The translations under genes and the position numbers were made by a program. The notes below the pieces were generated by a model. That model was not told the origin of the DNA. It worked only from the letters and a program-made list of their open reading frames with translations, and made no database searches. From Odontesthes bonariensis (taxonomy: Eukaryota > Chordata > Actinopteri > Atheriniformes > Atherinopsidae): DNA of 64,000 nucleotides. The stretch spans positions 34,274,197 to 34,338,196 of the forward strand of contig NC_134509.1 of assembly GCF_027942865.1 (NCBI RefSeq), in the 5' to 3' direction. Below, piece after piece: positions 12,101 to 22,059 of the stretch (the stretch's first letter is position 1; each line of letters opens with the position of its first letter).

Positions 12101-14926
12101 TTTGACTCCTGCTGCTGTTGATAAGCTTATTTATTGTTATTTTGTTTGTCATTGATCATCAGGAGCTCACCTGATCAACACCAACTGCTCGGCCGCACAC
12201 AGCCGTCAGGCCCTCTCGTGTAAAATGGCTCTGGAGTACGACGCTTTCATAAACTCTGGAAAGAAGTGAGTCGGTGTGGGAAACATTCTGTTGAACACAC
12301 AGAGATGGCAGCTTGCTAACTGTCACCGACATGTCCTGCAGGTGGTTCTGCCATGTCGATGACGATAACTACCTGAATGTCGGGGCCCTCCTGAAACTCC
12401 TGTCTCAGTACAGCCACACGCAGGACATTTACATTGGCCGACCCAGCCTCGAGCGGCCAATAGAGGCCACGGAGACGCTCGGCATCGCTGAAACGGTGAT
12501 TTGAAATGACAACGAGCACTTTGCCTTGAAATTTTAAATGCTTTATGTTGTCGTCAAGCAGCACTGTCAGTTCAGATCATTCACTCTAAATGAATATACG
12601 CTGCACTCGCCTGGACAGATGTCCTAGGGTGTGTCGAGCTTCTTTAAGCACAATCATTAAAAATGTTGGCTCCAGATGACTGTGATGGAGAGCATCCAGC
12701 CTGTTTCCCAGGGCTAAGTTTGCGCTGCTTGTGTGCAGAAGCAGGTGCGTTTCTGGTTCGCCACGGGAGGAGCAGGGTTCTGTCTGAGCCGCGGCCTCGC
12801 TCTGAAGATGAAACCATGGGCGAGGTGGGCCATCACTCGCACACATTTCTCTTGGCAACATTTACAACCACAAGAAGTCCTCTTCCTCACGCTCCGTGTC
12901 TTTTCCTTCCCAGCGATGGGGCTTTCATGGCCACAGCCGAGCACATCCGCCTCCCGGATGACTGCACCGTGGGTTACATAGTGGAGGCGCTGCTTGGCGT
13001 GAGCCTCACCCGCTCGGCGCTGTTCCACTCTCACCTGGAGAACCTGGAGCTGGTGTCAGACATACACAGCCAGGTACACATGCTCTCACAAGCGGGGCTC
13101 GTTGTCTTGGATCTAAGCCACTATTAATCGTGAATCGGTATGAGCGAAGTAATGTTTTTATGTATTTATTTCGTCCTCCCGTCAGATCACTCTCAGCTAC
13201 GGCACTGTGGACAACAGCAGGAACACTGTTAATGTCAAAGGACCGTTTTCAATAAGTCAAGATCCCACCAGGTAAAGTAAAGGAGTGTAAATAAAAAGTA
13301 TTTATCTGTTCTGCAAGAAATATTAAAAATAGGGCTTGGCAACGATTAAAAATGTTTAATCTAATTAATCACATGATTTCCCTGATTAATCACGATTAAT
13401 CACATTTGTACACAAAATCCAAAAATGAATCCAAAAGTAGTTTATAGCTTTTAGCATTTAGTTTTATTTTAAATGTGCTGCCATATGAATGAAAGTGCCA
13501 TAACATTTGTTGTGCAAACACACTTTTAACATCAGCATCTTTCTGTAGTTTTTATGTAGAAGCCTCGCTCCACTGTCTGTTTCCTTGAATGACTTGCTGC
13601 TATCAGTTGTGTGTTTTGCCTTTAAGTGATATTTTAGACTGGAACTACTACGGTGATAAGACAATTCAACTTGGCTGTGTTTACAGATGACTTTGGTTCT
13701 GTCGACTCCGCCGCCTGGAAGAACTTTAAAATGAAAATGGCCGAGTAAAAGTTCCGTACCCTTCTCCATGTTTGGTGGATCCGCCGATTACTTTCTTTTC
13801 CGGTTCCGCAGCAGACAGCAACAGACTTTTACAAAATAAAAGCCTGTGAGCAACAGACTTTTACAATAATAAAATAAATAATAAAACATGGGTGGTCCGT
13901 GGCGTAGTGGGTTGAGCAGGCGCCCCATGTACAAAAGGCTATAGTCCTCGCTGCAGCTGGCCCCGGTTTGACTCGGACGGCCCTGTGCTGCGTGTCGTTC
14001 CCCCTCTCTCTGCCCCCTGCTTCCTGTCTCTCTGAACTCTCCTATCCATTAAAGGCACAAAAGCCCCCACCCCAAAAAATGTCTTTTTTAAATAAAAAAT
14101 AAATAAATAAAACCTGCGTTAATGCGCGATAAAATATTTATCGGCATTAAATAATAACGAGTTAACTCGCCCAGCCCTAATTAAAATATATTAAACCCTC
14201 AGAAGAATTATGAAACTCGGAATGCTTTTTTTCCCCTTGTTGCTGCTGTGGGATAAATTGTTCAATCAAGTCATTTGCTTTAGCTCAAATAATCATTCAT
14301 GATTACCTAGAGTCAAACAAGTGCTTTTAATGGACTATCAGACGACATTAATGAGCCTGGGGATACAGTCCATGCAAACAGCAGACTGGTTTCTGGACCG
14401 TACCATATCACATCCAAGCACACATTACAGGCACACAAAACGAGAGGCTGAAGAAAAACTCACACTGACCTAAAGTCTTCCTGACTTTCTCCTCATTTTC
14501 TGTTTTCCTCTCTTGCTTCGCAGTCAGTCAAACTGTTTTTTTCTGCACCTTGTTAGCTCACCGTGCTGAAACCTAATAGCTGCAGCTTGATGTGGAAAAA
14601 CAATCATTAACATACGATAATAAAACTTGAAATGTGTTCAGTGCAGACCTACAACAGCTTTGGAAAGATTTTGTTTTTGAAACTTGTGCTGCAGTTGTGT
14701 CTTATGTAAACGCTTCTTATTGTCCGTGTTCTACTACTACAAGTTTCCTGTCTTTGTTCATTGTGTGTGGGCGCTGCTAATTGTACTCACGGCTTTATTT
14801 TGAAACCTTTTAGTTGGTAGCTTCCAGGCATTGTGACATTGTTTCCCTCTCCTTCTCAGATTCAGGTCTGTCCATTGTCTGTTGTACCCAGACACTCCTT
14901 GGTGCCCCAGCGCCTGGCGACTTTAA
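6126..14926 (+). CDS. lfng: lunatic fringe: O-fucosylpeptide 3-beta-N-acetylglucosaminyltransferase
   Basis: Coding exons: 6126-6473, 11047-11095, 12163-12265, 12342-12495, 12739-12824, 12914-13073, 13186-13271, 14860-14926. All junctions are GT-AG with matching phases, giving 350 aa. Fringe enzymes add GlcNAc to O-fucose on Notch EGF repeats in the Golgi. Visible: a hydrophobic signal anchor (~19-37), a dibasic site RERR at 61-64 matching the position where Lfng is processed, the start of the catalytic domain (DLFVAVKTT ~87), the metal-binding DDD in HVDDDNY (173-175), [11 protein letters not shown], and the RLPDDC block (259-264) with the catalytic Asp. It ends [13 protein letters not shown]. 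Lfng-specific features are the N-terminal [13 protein letters not shown] stretch, [13 protein letters not shown], and the ttyh3/iqce neighbours. Some residues resemble Rfng ([16 protein letters not shown]), so a divergent lfng paralogue cannot be excluded. Introns 1, 2 and 7 hold transposons. Confidence 0.92.
6570..7022. mobile_element. hAT-type MITE in lfng intron 1
   Basis: The element spans 6578-7014. It starts CAGGGGCGA and ends TCGCCCCTG, which are perfect inverted ends, and it is flanked by an exact 8-bp duplication GTGCTCAT (6570-6577 and 7015-7022). The 8-bp duplication and CAG ends fit the hAT superfamily. It has no coding capacity. Confidence 0.85.
7105..9240. other. lfng intron 1, unassigned sequence
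   Basis: Intronic. Contains poly-A and poly-T runs (7585-7600, 7762-7777, 8540-8553) and CA-rich DNA near 8200-8460. A minus-strand frame at 7829-8269 has no recognisable domain. Confidence 0.5.
9250..10300 (-). mobile_element. Degenerate Tc1-like transposase remnant
   Basis: Minus-strand translations give Tc1 transposase landmarks in order: from about 10250 downwards [16 protein letters not shown] (matches the RNGL-GRVA-KKPL segment), then after an interruption REKLLRY (~9600), [17 protein letters not shown] (SPDLNPIE-VW block, ~9500) and [12 protein letters not shown] (~9410) near the C-terminus. Frames shift between blocks, the catalytic centre is missing and a TTAA foldback (9603-10186) splits it, so it is inactive. 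Outer limits are uncertain. Confidence 0.6.
9603..10186. repeat. TTAA-flanked foldback MITE
   Basis: Left arm 9607 to about 9775 is the reverse complement of about 10014-10182. Ends read AGGGATACGCCACCC pointing inwards, with TTAA directly outside at 9603-9606 and 10183-10186. It sits inside the Tc1-like remnant, so it is the younger insertion. It shares the AGGGATA terminal motif with the family at 39861, 45050, 48260 and 63943 but differs internally. Confidence 0.85.
11431..12077 (+). mobile_element. 5'-truncated L1-like LINE in lfng intron 2
   Basis: A 14-bp direct duplication AATTCTCCCCTCAA (11431-11444 and 12064-12077) brackets 11445-12063. The insert has an open frame to 11755 with the C-terminal block of fish L1-type ORF2 ([11 protein letters not shown], then [25 protein letters not shown]), a T-rich 3'UTR and an A-rich tail ending at 12063. 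Duplication, tail and truncation show target-primed reverse transcription. The open frame upstream of 11445 is host sequence read through by chance. Confidence 0.85.
13322..14187 (-). mobile_element. hAT-type element, BED-finger family copy 1, in lfng intron 7
   Basis: The element spans 13330-14179. It begins TAGGGCTTGGCAACGATTAAAA and ends CGAGTTAACTCGCCCAGCCCTA, sharing the TAGGGCTGGGC terminus. Flanks are ATTAAAAA and ATTAAAAT, a 7/8 match for an 8-bp duplication. A minus-strand 101-aa frame (13769-13464) starts [18 protein letters not shown] and carries a BED-like finger, but the second cysteine is changed (ICKHSQ), so the finger is broken. A SINE is embedded at 13890-14075. Confidence 0.85.
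13890..14075 (+). repeat. tRNA-derived SINE embedded in hAT copy 1
   Basis: It starts GGGTGGTCCGTGGCGTAGTG (A-box-like), has a B-box-like GGTTTGACTC and ends in a CT-rich body with a TAAAGGCA tail. The full-length reference copy with its own duplication is at 18479-18656. In this copy the B box has lost bases. Confidence 0.75.
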
Positions 14927-16766
14927 CACCCACCCAGAGACGAAGAGGGAGGGACGGACTGATGGTGGAGAAGATGTCTGAGTTTGGAAGGAGCGCTGTT
15001 GAGTTACTTTGAAGCCTAAACTCTGACCGGGTGATGGGTCGCTCTGAGTCAAAAGGTCAAAAAGGTCACTGTTTGGGATCCATGACGGAGTGAAAACCTG
15101 TTTTAGAAACTGCTGAAAAGAGATCCCGAGGGTGATCATGTTGTCACCAGAGCTTACGCCAGAGTTTAGAGCTAAATGCTAGCATAAGCTTGTAGTATCT
15201 GAACTCATCTGTTGCAGCTTTTCTTTTTTCTTTTTTTTTTAAAGATATAATTTTATCAGTCATGACATTTCACTCAAACAGCTGCCTTTTACTGAAGTTC
15301 CTCACAATCCTGCACCTTTCCAGCGTGCCCATACTTATTTCCTGATCAGTGGAAATCATCCTTTCGAGGTTAAATGAAGATGTTTATTGTTTGCCCACCC
15401 TCCTCCCCTCCGTGCCCCAGTGTTAACTGTAACAGGGGACCGTTACAGAGAGTAGATGAGATGAAGCAATCTATCACATGGGGATTTTTTTTTGGGGGGG
15501 GGGGGGTTAGCTAGCTTGGGTGCCAGCCGAACTTAGCCCCGCCCATAAAATCTTTGGTCGGGAAGTTCGGTCTGGCTCTGCTCAGTTGGGAAATCTCTAT
15601 GCTCGACATCAAAAGAGTCGACCCAATCAGATTGCCAGGGCGGGCTTTATACGATGATGGACAGATGATCAACAGGGACATTATCGACTACGTCACTAAA
15701 GAGCGCTTGGTTTGAATTCGTTTGAAACAAACATGGCTGCCGCTGGAGAGCTAGGGTGTGTAGATCCTGCCATCGAGTCTGTTCTACAGGATCTCCACAT
15801 TGCATTCATTTTGAAAGACGAACAGAGGAACGCGATAAAGGCTTTTATCGATAGAAAAGATGTTTTTGCCGTCCTTCCTACAACAAGTGTGTGTCGCTTA
15901 ATCTACGTCACATACTACGTTGCTCTGATTGGTTGTAGGTCTATCCAATTGAGCGAAGAGGCATTTTTTTCTCCTGGTTCGGTTGGAACACGCCCCATAC
16001 TCAAAACTCTACCGAGCGGTATCAGACTCACATTCTGACTAGAATCGTGAGTATGACGTAGTCAGGCTAGGGGTTAGCATCCCAAAGTGAAGGCCAAACC
16101 ATTTCCATGGTGTTAGAGAAGATACACTTTGAAGTTTTGTCTCCCCAGTGTTAAGTATTAACTTGCCATTGTAGCACGCAACACAACTTCAGCACTTTGA
16201 TGTTTTATTTCTTATGTTTGCTCTCGATACTATGATTAAAAACGCATTAATAGAATAGTCTGACATTTGGGGGAAATATGCTCATTCGCTTGATGAAACA
16301 GAATTAACATTTGATTGGATGTGAGCTGGTACAGGCTGTCTGCAGTTGCTGGGGGAAGATAACAGAATAAATGCTGAATCTTAATGATTCCCATAACAAT
16401 CGTGGCTGTATCTCAGTCCTATAAGGAATATTACCAGATGTCAGACTATTTGATGAAGTTTCTAATCCAGAATTATTTTCTGGAAAGTTGGATGTCACTC
16501 ATTTGTGTCCAGGTAAAAGGATGTAAATGGTCAATGGATTATGATCAGAACACAGTTTCGACTGCTTTTGAAATGCTGCAGCAGTGCAGCAACAACGTCC
16601 ACTTTAAAGTTTCCCTGGGAAATGACTCATGTTGAGTTGTCTTCTTTCTTTCTGTGCAGTGAAAGTCATTTTTTTGCCACCGTGCTGCAAGTAATGAACC
16701 GTGGCATCTGAAGCAAATCTTCTCTCTCCAGTATCTGGATTGTATGCAGGCTTTATGGTTAATAAA
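14927..16766 (+). other. lfng 3'UTR and downstream DNA with candidate poly(A) signals
   Basis: Downstream of the lfng stop there is no further coding sequence. AATAAA occurs at 16366-16371 and 16761-16766; the second is followed by T-rich sequence and is the better candidate. If it is used, the 3'UTR would include the repeat at about 15500-16070. Poly-G at 15494-15506 is a simple run. Confidence 0.4.
15505..16075 (+). repeat. Repeat with a RecQ-helicase-like N-terminal fragment
   Basis: A plus-strand frame (15712-16038) contains, from about residue 20, a segment like the start of a RecQ helicase core: LKDEQRNAIKAFIDRKDVFA, then VLPTT. The GKS of the expected GFGKS Walker A is absent because the sequence jumps into unrelated DNA at VLPTT-SVCRL. 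Such fragments recur in fish genomes as parts of non-autonomous elements. The edges carry similar GCTAGC/GGCTAGG-rich sequence, but I could not define termini or a duplication. Confidence 0.5.
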
Positions 16767-16989
16767 AATTATTTTGAATTTTATTTTTATGCATGATTCT
16801 TGTTTTATGGGCTTCTCACCTACGACACGACCATGAAAGAGTAAAGACAGAATCAGACAGACGAGCACGACGTGTGCGTGTGATCGTATCTATGACAACC
16901 AGGCTACGTGGACATATATATTTTCAAGGCTCTGGCCGAGATTCGAACCAGGAACTGTCTTGCTGTGAAATGTGCTTATTTGGAAAAGA

Positions 16990-18250
16990 TCCATACATCC
17001 ATTAATTTTCTATACCTGCTTACTCCAATTCAGGGTAACAAGCTGTCATTGGGCGAGAGGCGGGGTACACCCTGGACAGGTCTCCAGTCCATCACAGGGT
17101 CACACAGAGACAAATGAACAACCATGCACGCTCACACTCACTCCTAGGGACAATTTAGGCAAGGCAAGGCATCTTTGTTTATATAGCACATTTCATACCA
17201 CAGGCAATTCAATGTGCGTTACATAAAGACAAAGCATATAAAAGAACAGCATAAAGCAGCATAAAAACAAGCAATTTAAAGAAAATGAAAAAATAGAATA
17301 AAAATTAAAGCAATCAAAGAAGAGGGGTAAAAGAAAAATATAAACTCAACCATAAGCACACCGAAAGAGAAATGTTTTTAACCTGGATTTAAAAGTGCTT
17401 ACAGTTGGGTAGTTTGTTCCAGTTGTGTGCAGCATAACAGCTAAAAGCTGCTTCACCGGGTCTAGTTTGAACTCTGGGCTCCACTATCTGACCTGAGTCA
17501 GCAGATCTCAGAGCTCTACTGGGTTTATACTCTACTAGCGTGTCATTCATGTATTCTGGACCTAAACCATTCCGTGATTTGTAGACGAGTAGCAGAACTT
17601 TAAAATCTATTCTGTAAAGACTTGAGAGCTGGGGTGATGTGATCTGATCTCTTTGTTCTGGTTAAAACTCGGGCTGCAGCGTTCTGAATGAGCTGCAGCT
17701 GTTTGAGACTCTTTTGGGGGAGTCCAGTCAGAAGACCGTTACAGTAGTCAAGTCTGCTGGAGATGAAAGCATGAATCAGCTTCTCCTGATCTGTTTGGGA
17801 CACGAAACCCTTAATACTGGATATGTTCTTAAGTTGATAAAAGGCTGATTTGGTGACTGATTTGATATGATTGTTGAAGGTCAGGTCTGAGTCTATCAGC
17901 ACGCCGAGGTTCTGGACTTGGTCTTTAGTTTCTAGAGACAGTGACTCAAGGTGTTTAGTGACAGCAAACCTCTTCTCTTTGTTGCCAAACACAATGACCT
18001 CAGTTTTTTCTTGGTTTAACTGAAGGAAATTTTGGTTCATCCACTTTCTGACTTGCTCTAAGCAGTCGTACAATGACTCTTAGAATTTAGAACTACATGC
18101 ATGTTTTTGGACAGTGGGAGGAAGCTGGAGCACCCGGAGAGAATCCACGCATTCACAGGGAGAACATACAAACTCCACACAGAAAGGCCCCAGCCAGGAT
18201 TCAAACCAGGAACTCTCTTGCTGTGAAGCAAACGCTATGTGGACACCGTC
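16990..18250 (+). repeat. Fish LINE-tail repeat, split by a younger LINE
   Basis: Positions 16990-17158 contain the fish repeat core GGGCGAGAGGCGGGGTACAC followed by CTGGACAGGTC. The rest of the same repeat resumes at 18091 (ACATGCATGTTTTTGGACAG, then the GGAGAACATACAAACTCCAC block) and runs to about 18240. A shorter copy of the same repeat is at 39550-39730. The interruption is the LINE at 17159-18083. Confidence 0.75.
17152..18090 (-). mobile_element. 5'-truncated L2/CR1-like LINE with 7-bp duplication
   Basis: AATTTAG at 17152-17158 and again at 18084-18090 brackets the insert. Read on the minus strand from 18073 it encodes the C-terminal part of a reverse transcriptase: a thumb-like FLQLNQEKTEVIVFG, LGVLIDSDLTFNNHI, SSRLDYCNGLLTGLP and LQLIQNAAARVLTRT. 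It continues after a frame break with RIDFKVLLLVYKS and FSCYAAHNWNKLP near 17640-17410. The 3' end (GCAAGGC repeat units at 17159) has the TATAGCACATTTCAT signature shared with the copies at 18938, 31122 and 41165. Confidence 0.85.
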
Positions 18251-18464
18251 ATTGAAATCAGTCTTCTTGTATTTTAAGCTGCTGGGCGGACAGTGACACC
18301 TGCTGGCCGCAGGTTTTACTGCACAAGGTTAAAACTCCTGAAGGGAAACTGCCTGAGCCACTACTTTGACCTTTTTCTGATCTTCATTCAGCACATCAGC
18401 AACACCAGAATGACACTTCTTGAAAAATGTGACAAACTTTGGCTGCTGACTCGGGTAGTGCAAG

Positions 18465-18670
18465 AAGTCCACTCAAACGGGTGGTCCGTGGCGTGGTGGG
18501 TACAGCAGGCGCCCCATGTACAAGAGGCTATAGTCCTCGCTGCAGCTGGCCCCGGTTCGAGTCCTGCATCGGACGGCCCTTTGCTGCATGTTGTTCCCCC
18601 TCTCTCAGCCCCCTGCTTCCTGTCTCTCTACACTGTCCTATATAATAAAGGCATAAAAGTCCACTCAAAC
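18465..18670 (+). mobile_element. Full-length tRNA-derived SINE (178 bp) with 14-bp duplication
   Basis: AAGTCCACTCAAAC occurs at 18465-18478 and 18657-18670. The insert 18479-18656 has an A-box-like TGGCGTGGTGGGT and a perfect B box GGTTCGAGTCC (near 18555), followed by a CT-rich body and an AATAAAGGCATA tail. This copy defines the SINE ends; related copies lie inside three hAT elements at 13890, 44036 and 52722. Confidence 0.9.
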
Positions 18671-18937
18671 TCCGAGGAGCTGCTTCGACAAGGACTTTTC
18701 TTCAGAAAGCTGCAGTGACGCATTCATGAAGTACACAGTGTATGAGGTATCAAAAGTATTTAAATAGTATCCATATATATATAAATATACGTTTAATACA
18801 TAAATATATGTATAAATAACTTTTTGTTTGTACCTGGTTCACAGACTATATGGTGGTAAACTGTTAGTAAATGCTAAATGGCTGTTTAAGTTTAACAGAA
18901 AACCTTTAGGTCTCATGCGATTTAAAGACTGAGAATC

Positions 18938-18990
18938 AAATGAAATGAAATCAAATTTATTTGTATAGCACATTTCATGTACAAACAAAG
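18938..18990 (-). repeat. LINE 3' tail fragment
   Basis: AATCAAATTTATTTGTATAG followed by CACATTTCATGTAC is the reverse complement of the 3' ends of the LINE copies at 31122-31536 and about 41165-41535. Only the tail is present. Confidence 0.7.
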
Positions 18991-19008
18991 AGAAGAGAAA
19001 TATATGCT

Positions 19009-19661
19009 GTTTTGACTAGCGCTGAGTGAGTTAACTCGTTATTATCACGTTAACTCGCTAATTATTCAACGTCGATAAATATTTTATCGCGCATTATAAG
19101 CGTTTTATTATTCTTTTAATATTGTAAAAGTCTGTTGCTCACAGGCTTTTATTTTGTAAAAGTCTGTTGCTGTCTGCTGCGGAACCGGAAAAGAAAGTAA
19201 TCGGCGGATCCACCAAACATGGAGAAGGGTACGGAACTTTTACTCGGCCATTTTCATTTTAAAGTTCTTCCAGACGCCGGAGTTTACAGAACCAAAGTCA
19301 TCTGTAAACTCTGCCAAGTTGAATTGTCTTCTCAGCGTAGTAGTTCCAGTCTAAAATATCACTTAAAGACCAAACACACAACTGATACCAGCAAGTCATT
19401 CAAGGAAACAGACAGTGGAGCGAGGCTTCTACATAAAAACTACAGAAAGATGCTGATGTTAAAAGTGTGTTTGCACAACAAATGTTATGGCACTTTCATT
19501 CATATGGCAGCACATTTAAAATAAAACTAAATGCTAAAAGCTATACACTACTTTTGGATTCATTTTTGGATTTTGCGTACAAATGCGATTAATCGTGATT
19601 AATCAGGGAAATCATGTGATTAATTAGATTAAAAATTTTGAATCGTTGCCCTAGTTTTGAC
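19009..19661 (+). mobile_element. hAT-type element, BED-finger family copy 2 (intact ORF, no SINE)
   Basis: The element spans 19017-19653 with an exact 8-bp duplication GTTTTGAC on both sides (19009-19016, 19654-19661). Ends are TAGCGCTGAGTGAGTTAACTCG and GAATCGTTGCCCTA. It is the shortest copy and lacks the SINE seen in the other three, so it represents the ancestral arrangement. It lies just downstream of the ttyh3 3' end. Confidence 0.9.
19219..19524 (+). CDS. BED-type zinc finger micro-ORF of a hAT element
   Basis: A 101-aa frame opens [18 protein letters not shown] and contains a BED-like finger: CKLC (Cx2C) followed by YHLKTKH (Hx4H). The aromatic residues before the finger replace the usual W and F of BED domains. 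BED domains bind the ends of hAT elements; a hAT transposase would continue with an RNase H-like core and a dimerisation domain, neither of which is present. Of the four copies here only this one keeps the start codon, both cysteines and both histidines. It could be a transposase 5' exon left after internal deletion, or a micro-protein that still binds element ends. Expression cannot be judged from sequence. Confidence 0.55.
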   Translation: MEKGTELLLGHFHFKVLPDAGVYRTKVICKLCQVELSSQRSSSSLKYHLKTKHTTDTSKSFKETDSGARLLHKNYRKMLMLKVCLHNKCYGTFIHMAAHLK

Positions 19662-19964
19662 ATTTTTGTTGGAAGAGAAGACATGCTTTGTTCGACGTGT
19701 GTTTCATCGGAGGAACGAACCCTGGTAAAAAGGTGAGGTTAAATCCCAGAAAATGAAAGAATAAACAGTCCTGATCAGTACGTTAAAGTTGCTTTAATTT
19801 CTTCTTTTTTTTTTTAAACATTTATTCCAGGCTGAATATCATTACCACAGTTTTGACATGTATATCATTAATATCTCAGTTAATCCATCAGAAAATAAAA
19901 ACAGCCATAAAAAAAACATTGTCTGCGACATCTGGACACAGATGAATTTGAAGTCCTGCAACTA

Positions 19965-19965
<1 letters not shown>

Positions 19966-20003
<38 letters not shown>
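19966..20003. repeat. (CA)n microsatellite
   Basis: About 19 uninterrupted CA units. Confidence 0.95.
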
Positions 20004-20009
<6 letters not shown>

Positions 20010-21842
20010 CTACTGACTCCTACCTATGAGCATCTCTTTTTTTTCTCATAAAGACATCATTTAGCAGATTGGTGAAAGCACTTCGCAGGATTTCAAACAC
20101 AACTGGAAGTCTGGTGTGCAGACTACACTGGAATAGTTTTATTAAAACATTGCAAGACATAGAGAGTCATTCACCATTAATAAGAGAGGAAAAAGCTGCT
20201 CTTGCCTTTAATCTCCTACAAAACAGCTAGCTATTATTTTATCTTTAAAGTCAGATTTTTTACAAGACAGAGAAAAAAATAAAAAAAGAACATGTTGGGA
20301 TATGAAGTGTTTTAAGAGCTTAAAAACATTATGAAAGGCCACTGTTCAGTGACTAGTCCCACAGATCTTGACATTGTTTGCATCAGTGGTGCAAGAAAAC
20401 ACTGTAAAGTACTAGACCATAGGTAGCATTGTTACCATAACATGGACATTTCCTTTCTAGTAAAATCACACATGTAAGATTGTCTCGCTAATACGAGAAG
20501 TGGTCATTGATTAATTGCACAATAACAAAATGCTGTACAGAGATGGTGGTCGGACCGTGTTTGAATGTTAGGGCTCGCTCGGCTAACTACGAGATTCTGG
20601 CTTTCTGCAAAAATGCAGCCACTACCTACTACGTTACCCATAATGCAAATCAGCGTGGGGGAGCGTGTGCCGTTACTACAGCTCTAGATATCGATGCAAA
20701 CAGGACTAAAGTATGGAAAGACGGGTTTCTAATGACACCTCAGTGCGTATAAAGCAGGTATGAGTGCAGATGCTGTAGAAGTGTGCGTTATTGTGTGCGC
20801 AGCGGCCCATGGAGACATGACACTGTACTCTCACAGAGTAACACTGAAACAGAGCGACAGCCAATCAGGCTGCAGTGATGTCACACACACAGGTTCACGA
20901 CTATTGTTTTTATACACTGTACACGGGGGTTTCAGAGCAGGAGGAAAAGCCGCTGGCAGTGTCCAAGGCAGTGAGTTCTACTTCTCCATCTCCCAACGTC
21001 ATACTGAACACAAATTGTGCTTGTGAGGGTAAGAAAAAATAAAACTAAAAAATAAGACTCACTCTTCTGGGTGCAATCCAAATTGACAAAATAAAAGCAG
21101 AAAAGCATAGAAGAAGAAACTGAATACTACAGCTGGTCACAGTATCGTATCCTGAAAAACAAAAAAAAAGAAACACCCACCTTTCCTCGACACTTTTACG
21201 TAACCGTTTCCATTCAGTTCTGAAGGAAAGCCGTTTTTTTTTTTTTTTTTTTTGCTGCTTGCCATATTCCACACATTCCTGAATGAAAAAAAAAAAGATT
21301 CATCAAAGTAACCTCAGTTCTGACCTTGCACTCAGAACTTGACAGCTTTACATTAGCACCTGACAAATGTGAAGTCACAATTATATGTCCGTCGCATTCA
21401 GTTTTCAAGTCTTTCCCCCGACCCTCGTCTTTGCCAGCTGGAGGGAAAGGGTGTGAGTCCATGTGAGTTTTGTTTTTCCCTTTTCTTTTTTTTTTGAGAC
21501 TGTAGGCAGTAGGAGATGACGTAATCAGGCATCCTTCATTTCAGTTTCAGTTTTTTGGCACAGGTTTGAGCCCTCTTATGTCCTTTGTCTCTGTTTCACA
21601 ACGGGATTCCTGGCTCATATTCAACAACGCATTGATCTATGTGTCTACCGTATGCGCACGTAAACAAGTGTGAAATTAGACGTGGACACACTTTTTTTCT
21701 TCTTTTTTTTGAGTTCAACAATTCAAGTCTTAAACGATGATGTTAAGTTAAAGGGGGAATGTGGTGGCACAGTTCAGTTCCTATCTAAACATGGCTTTCT
21801 GATTTACTGGCTTATTTTTTATATGCATGAGCGTTCAGTTAG

Positions 21843-21846
<4 letters not shown>

Positions 21847-21885
<39 letters not shown>
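21847..21885. repeat. (TG)n microsatellite
   Basis: About 19 TG units in the ttyh3 3'UTR; CA units in the transcript. Confidence 0.95.
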
Positions 21886-21888
<3 letters not shown>

Positions 21889-22013
21889 TACGAGAAATAC
21901 AGCAAAGAATTTCATTGATAAACACGCAGCACGCCACATAACCAGTAAGGATTCGACAGTCTATTTTTCATGAGATCAGAGTAAAGCACGTGTTCACTAT
22001 TTACAGCTCTGTA

Positions 22014-22017
<4 letters not shown>

Positions 22018-22054
<37 letters not shown>
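22018..22054. repeat. (GT)n microsatellite
   Basis: About 18 GT units, the second CA-type repeat in the putative ttyh3 3'UTR. Confidence 0.95.

Positions 22055-22059
<5 letters not shown>

Noticed and set aside
18479-18560. tRNA-like A and B boxes that could be called a tRNA gene
   Set aside because: The box spacing, CT-rich body, A-rich tail and 14-bp duplication show a SINE, and no cloverleaf forms.
18293-18718. 141-codon plus-strand frame near the SINE
   Set aside because: It simply reads through the SINE and its flanks.
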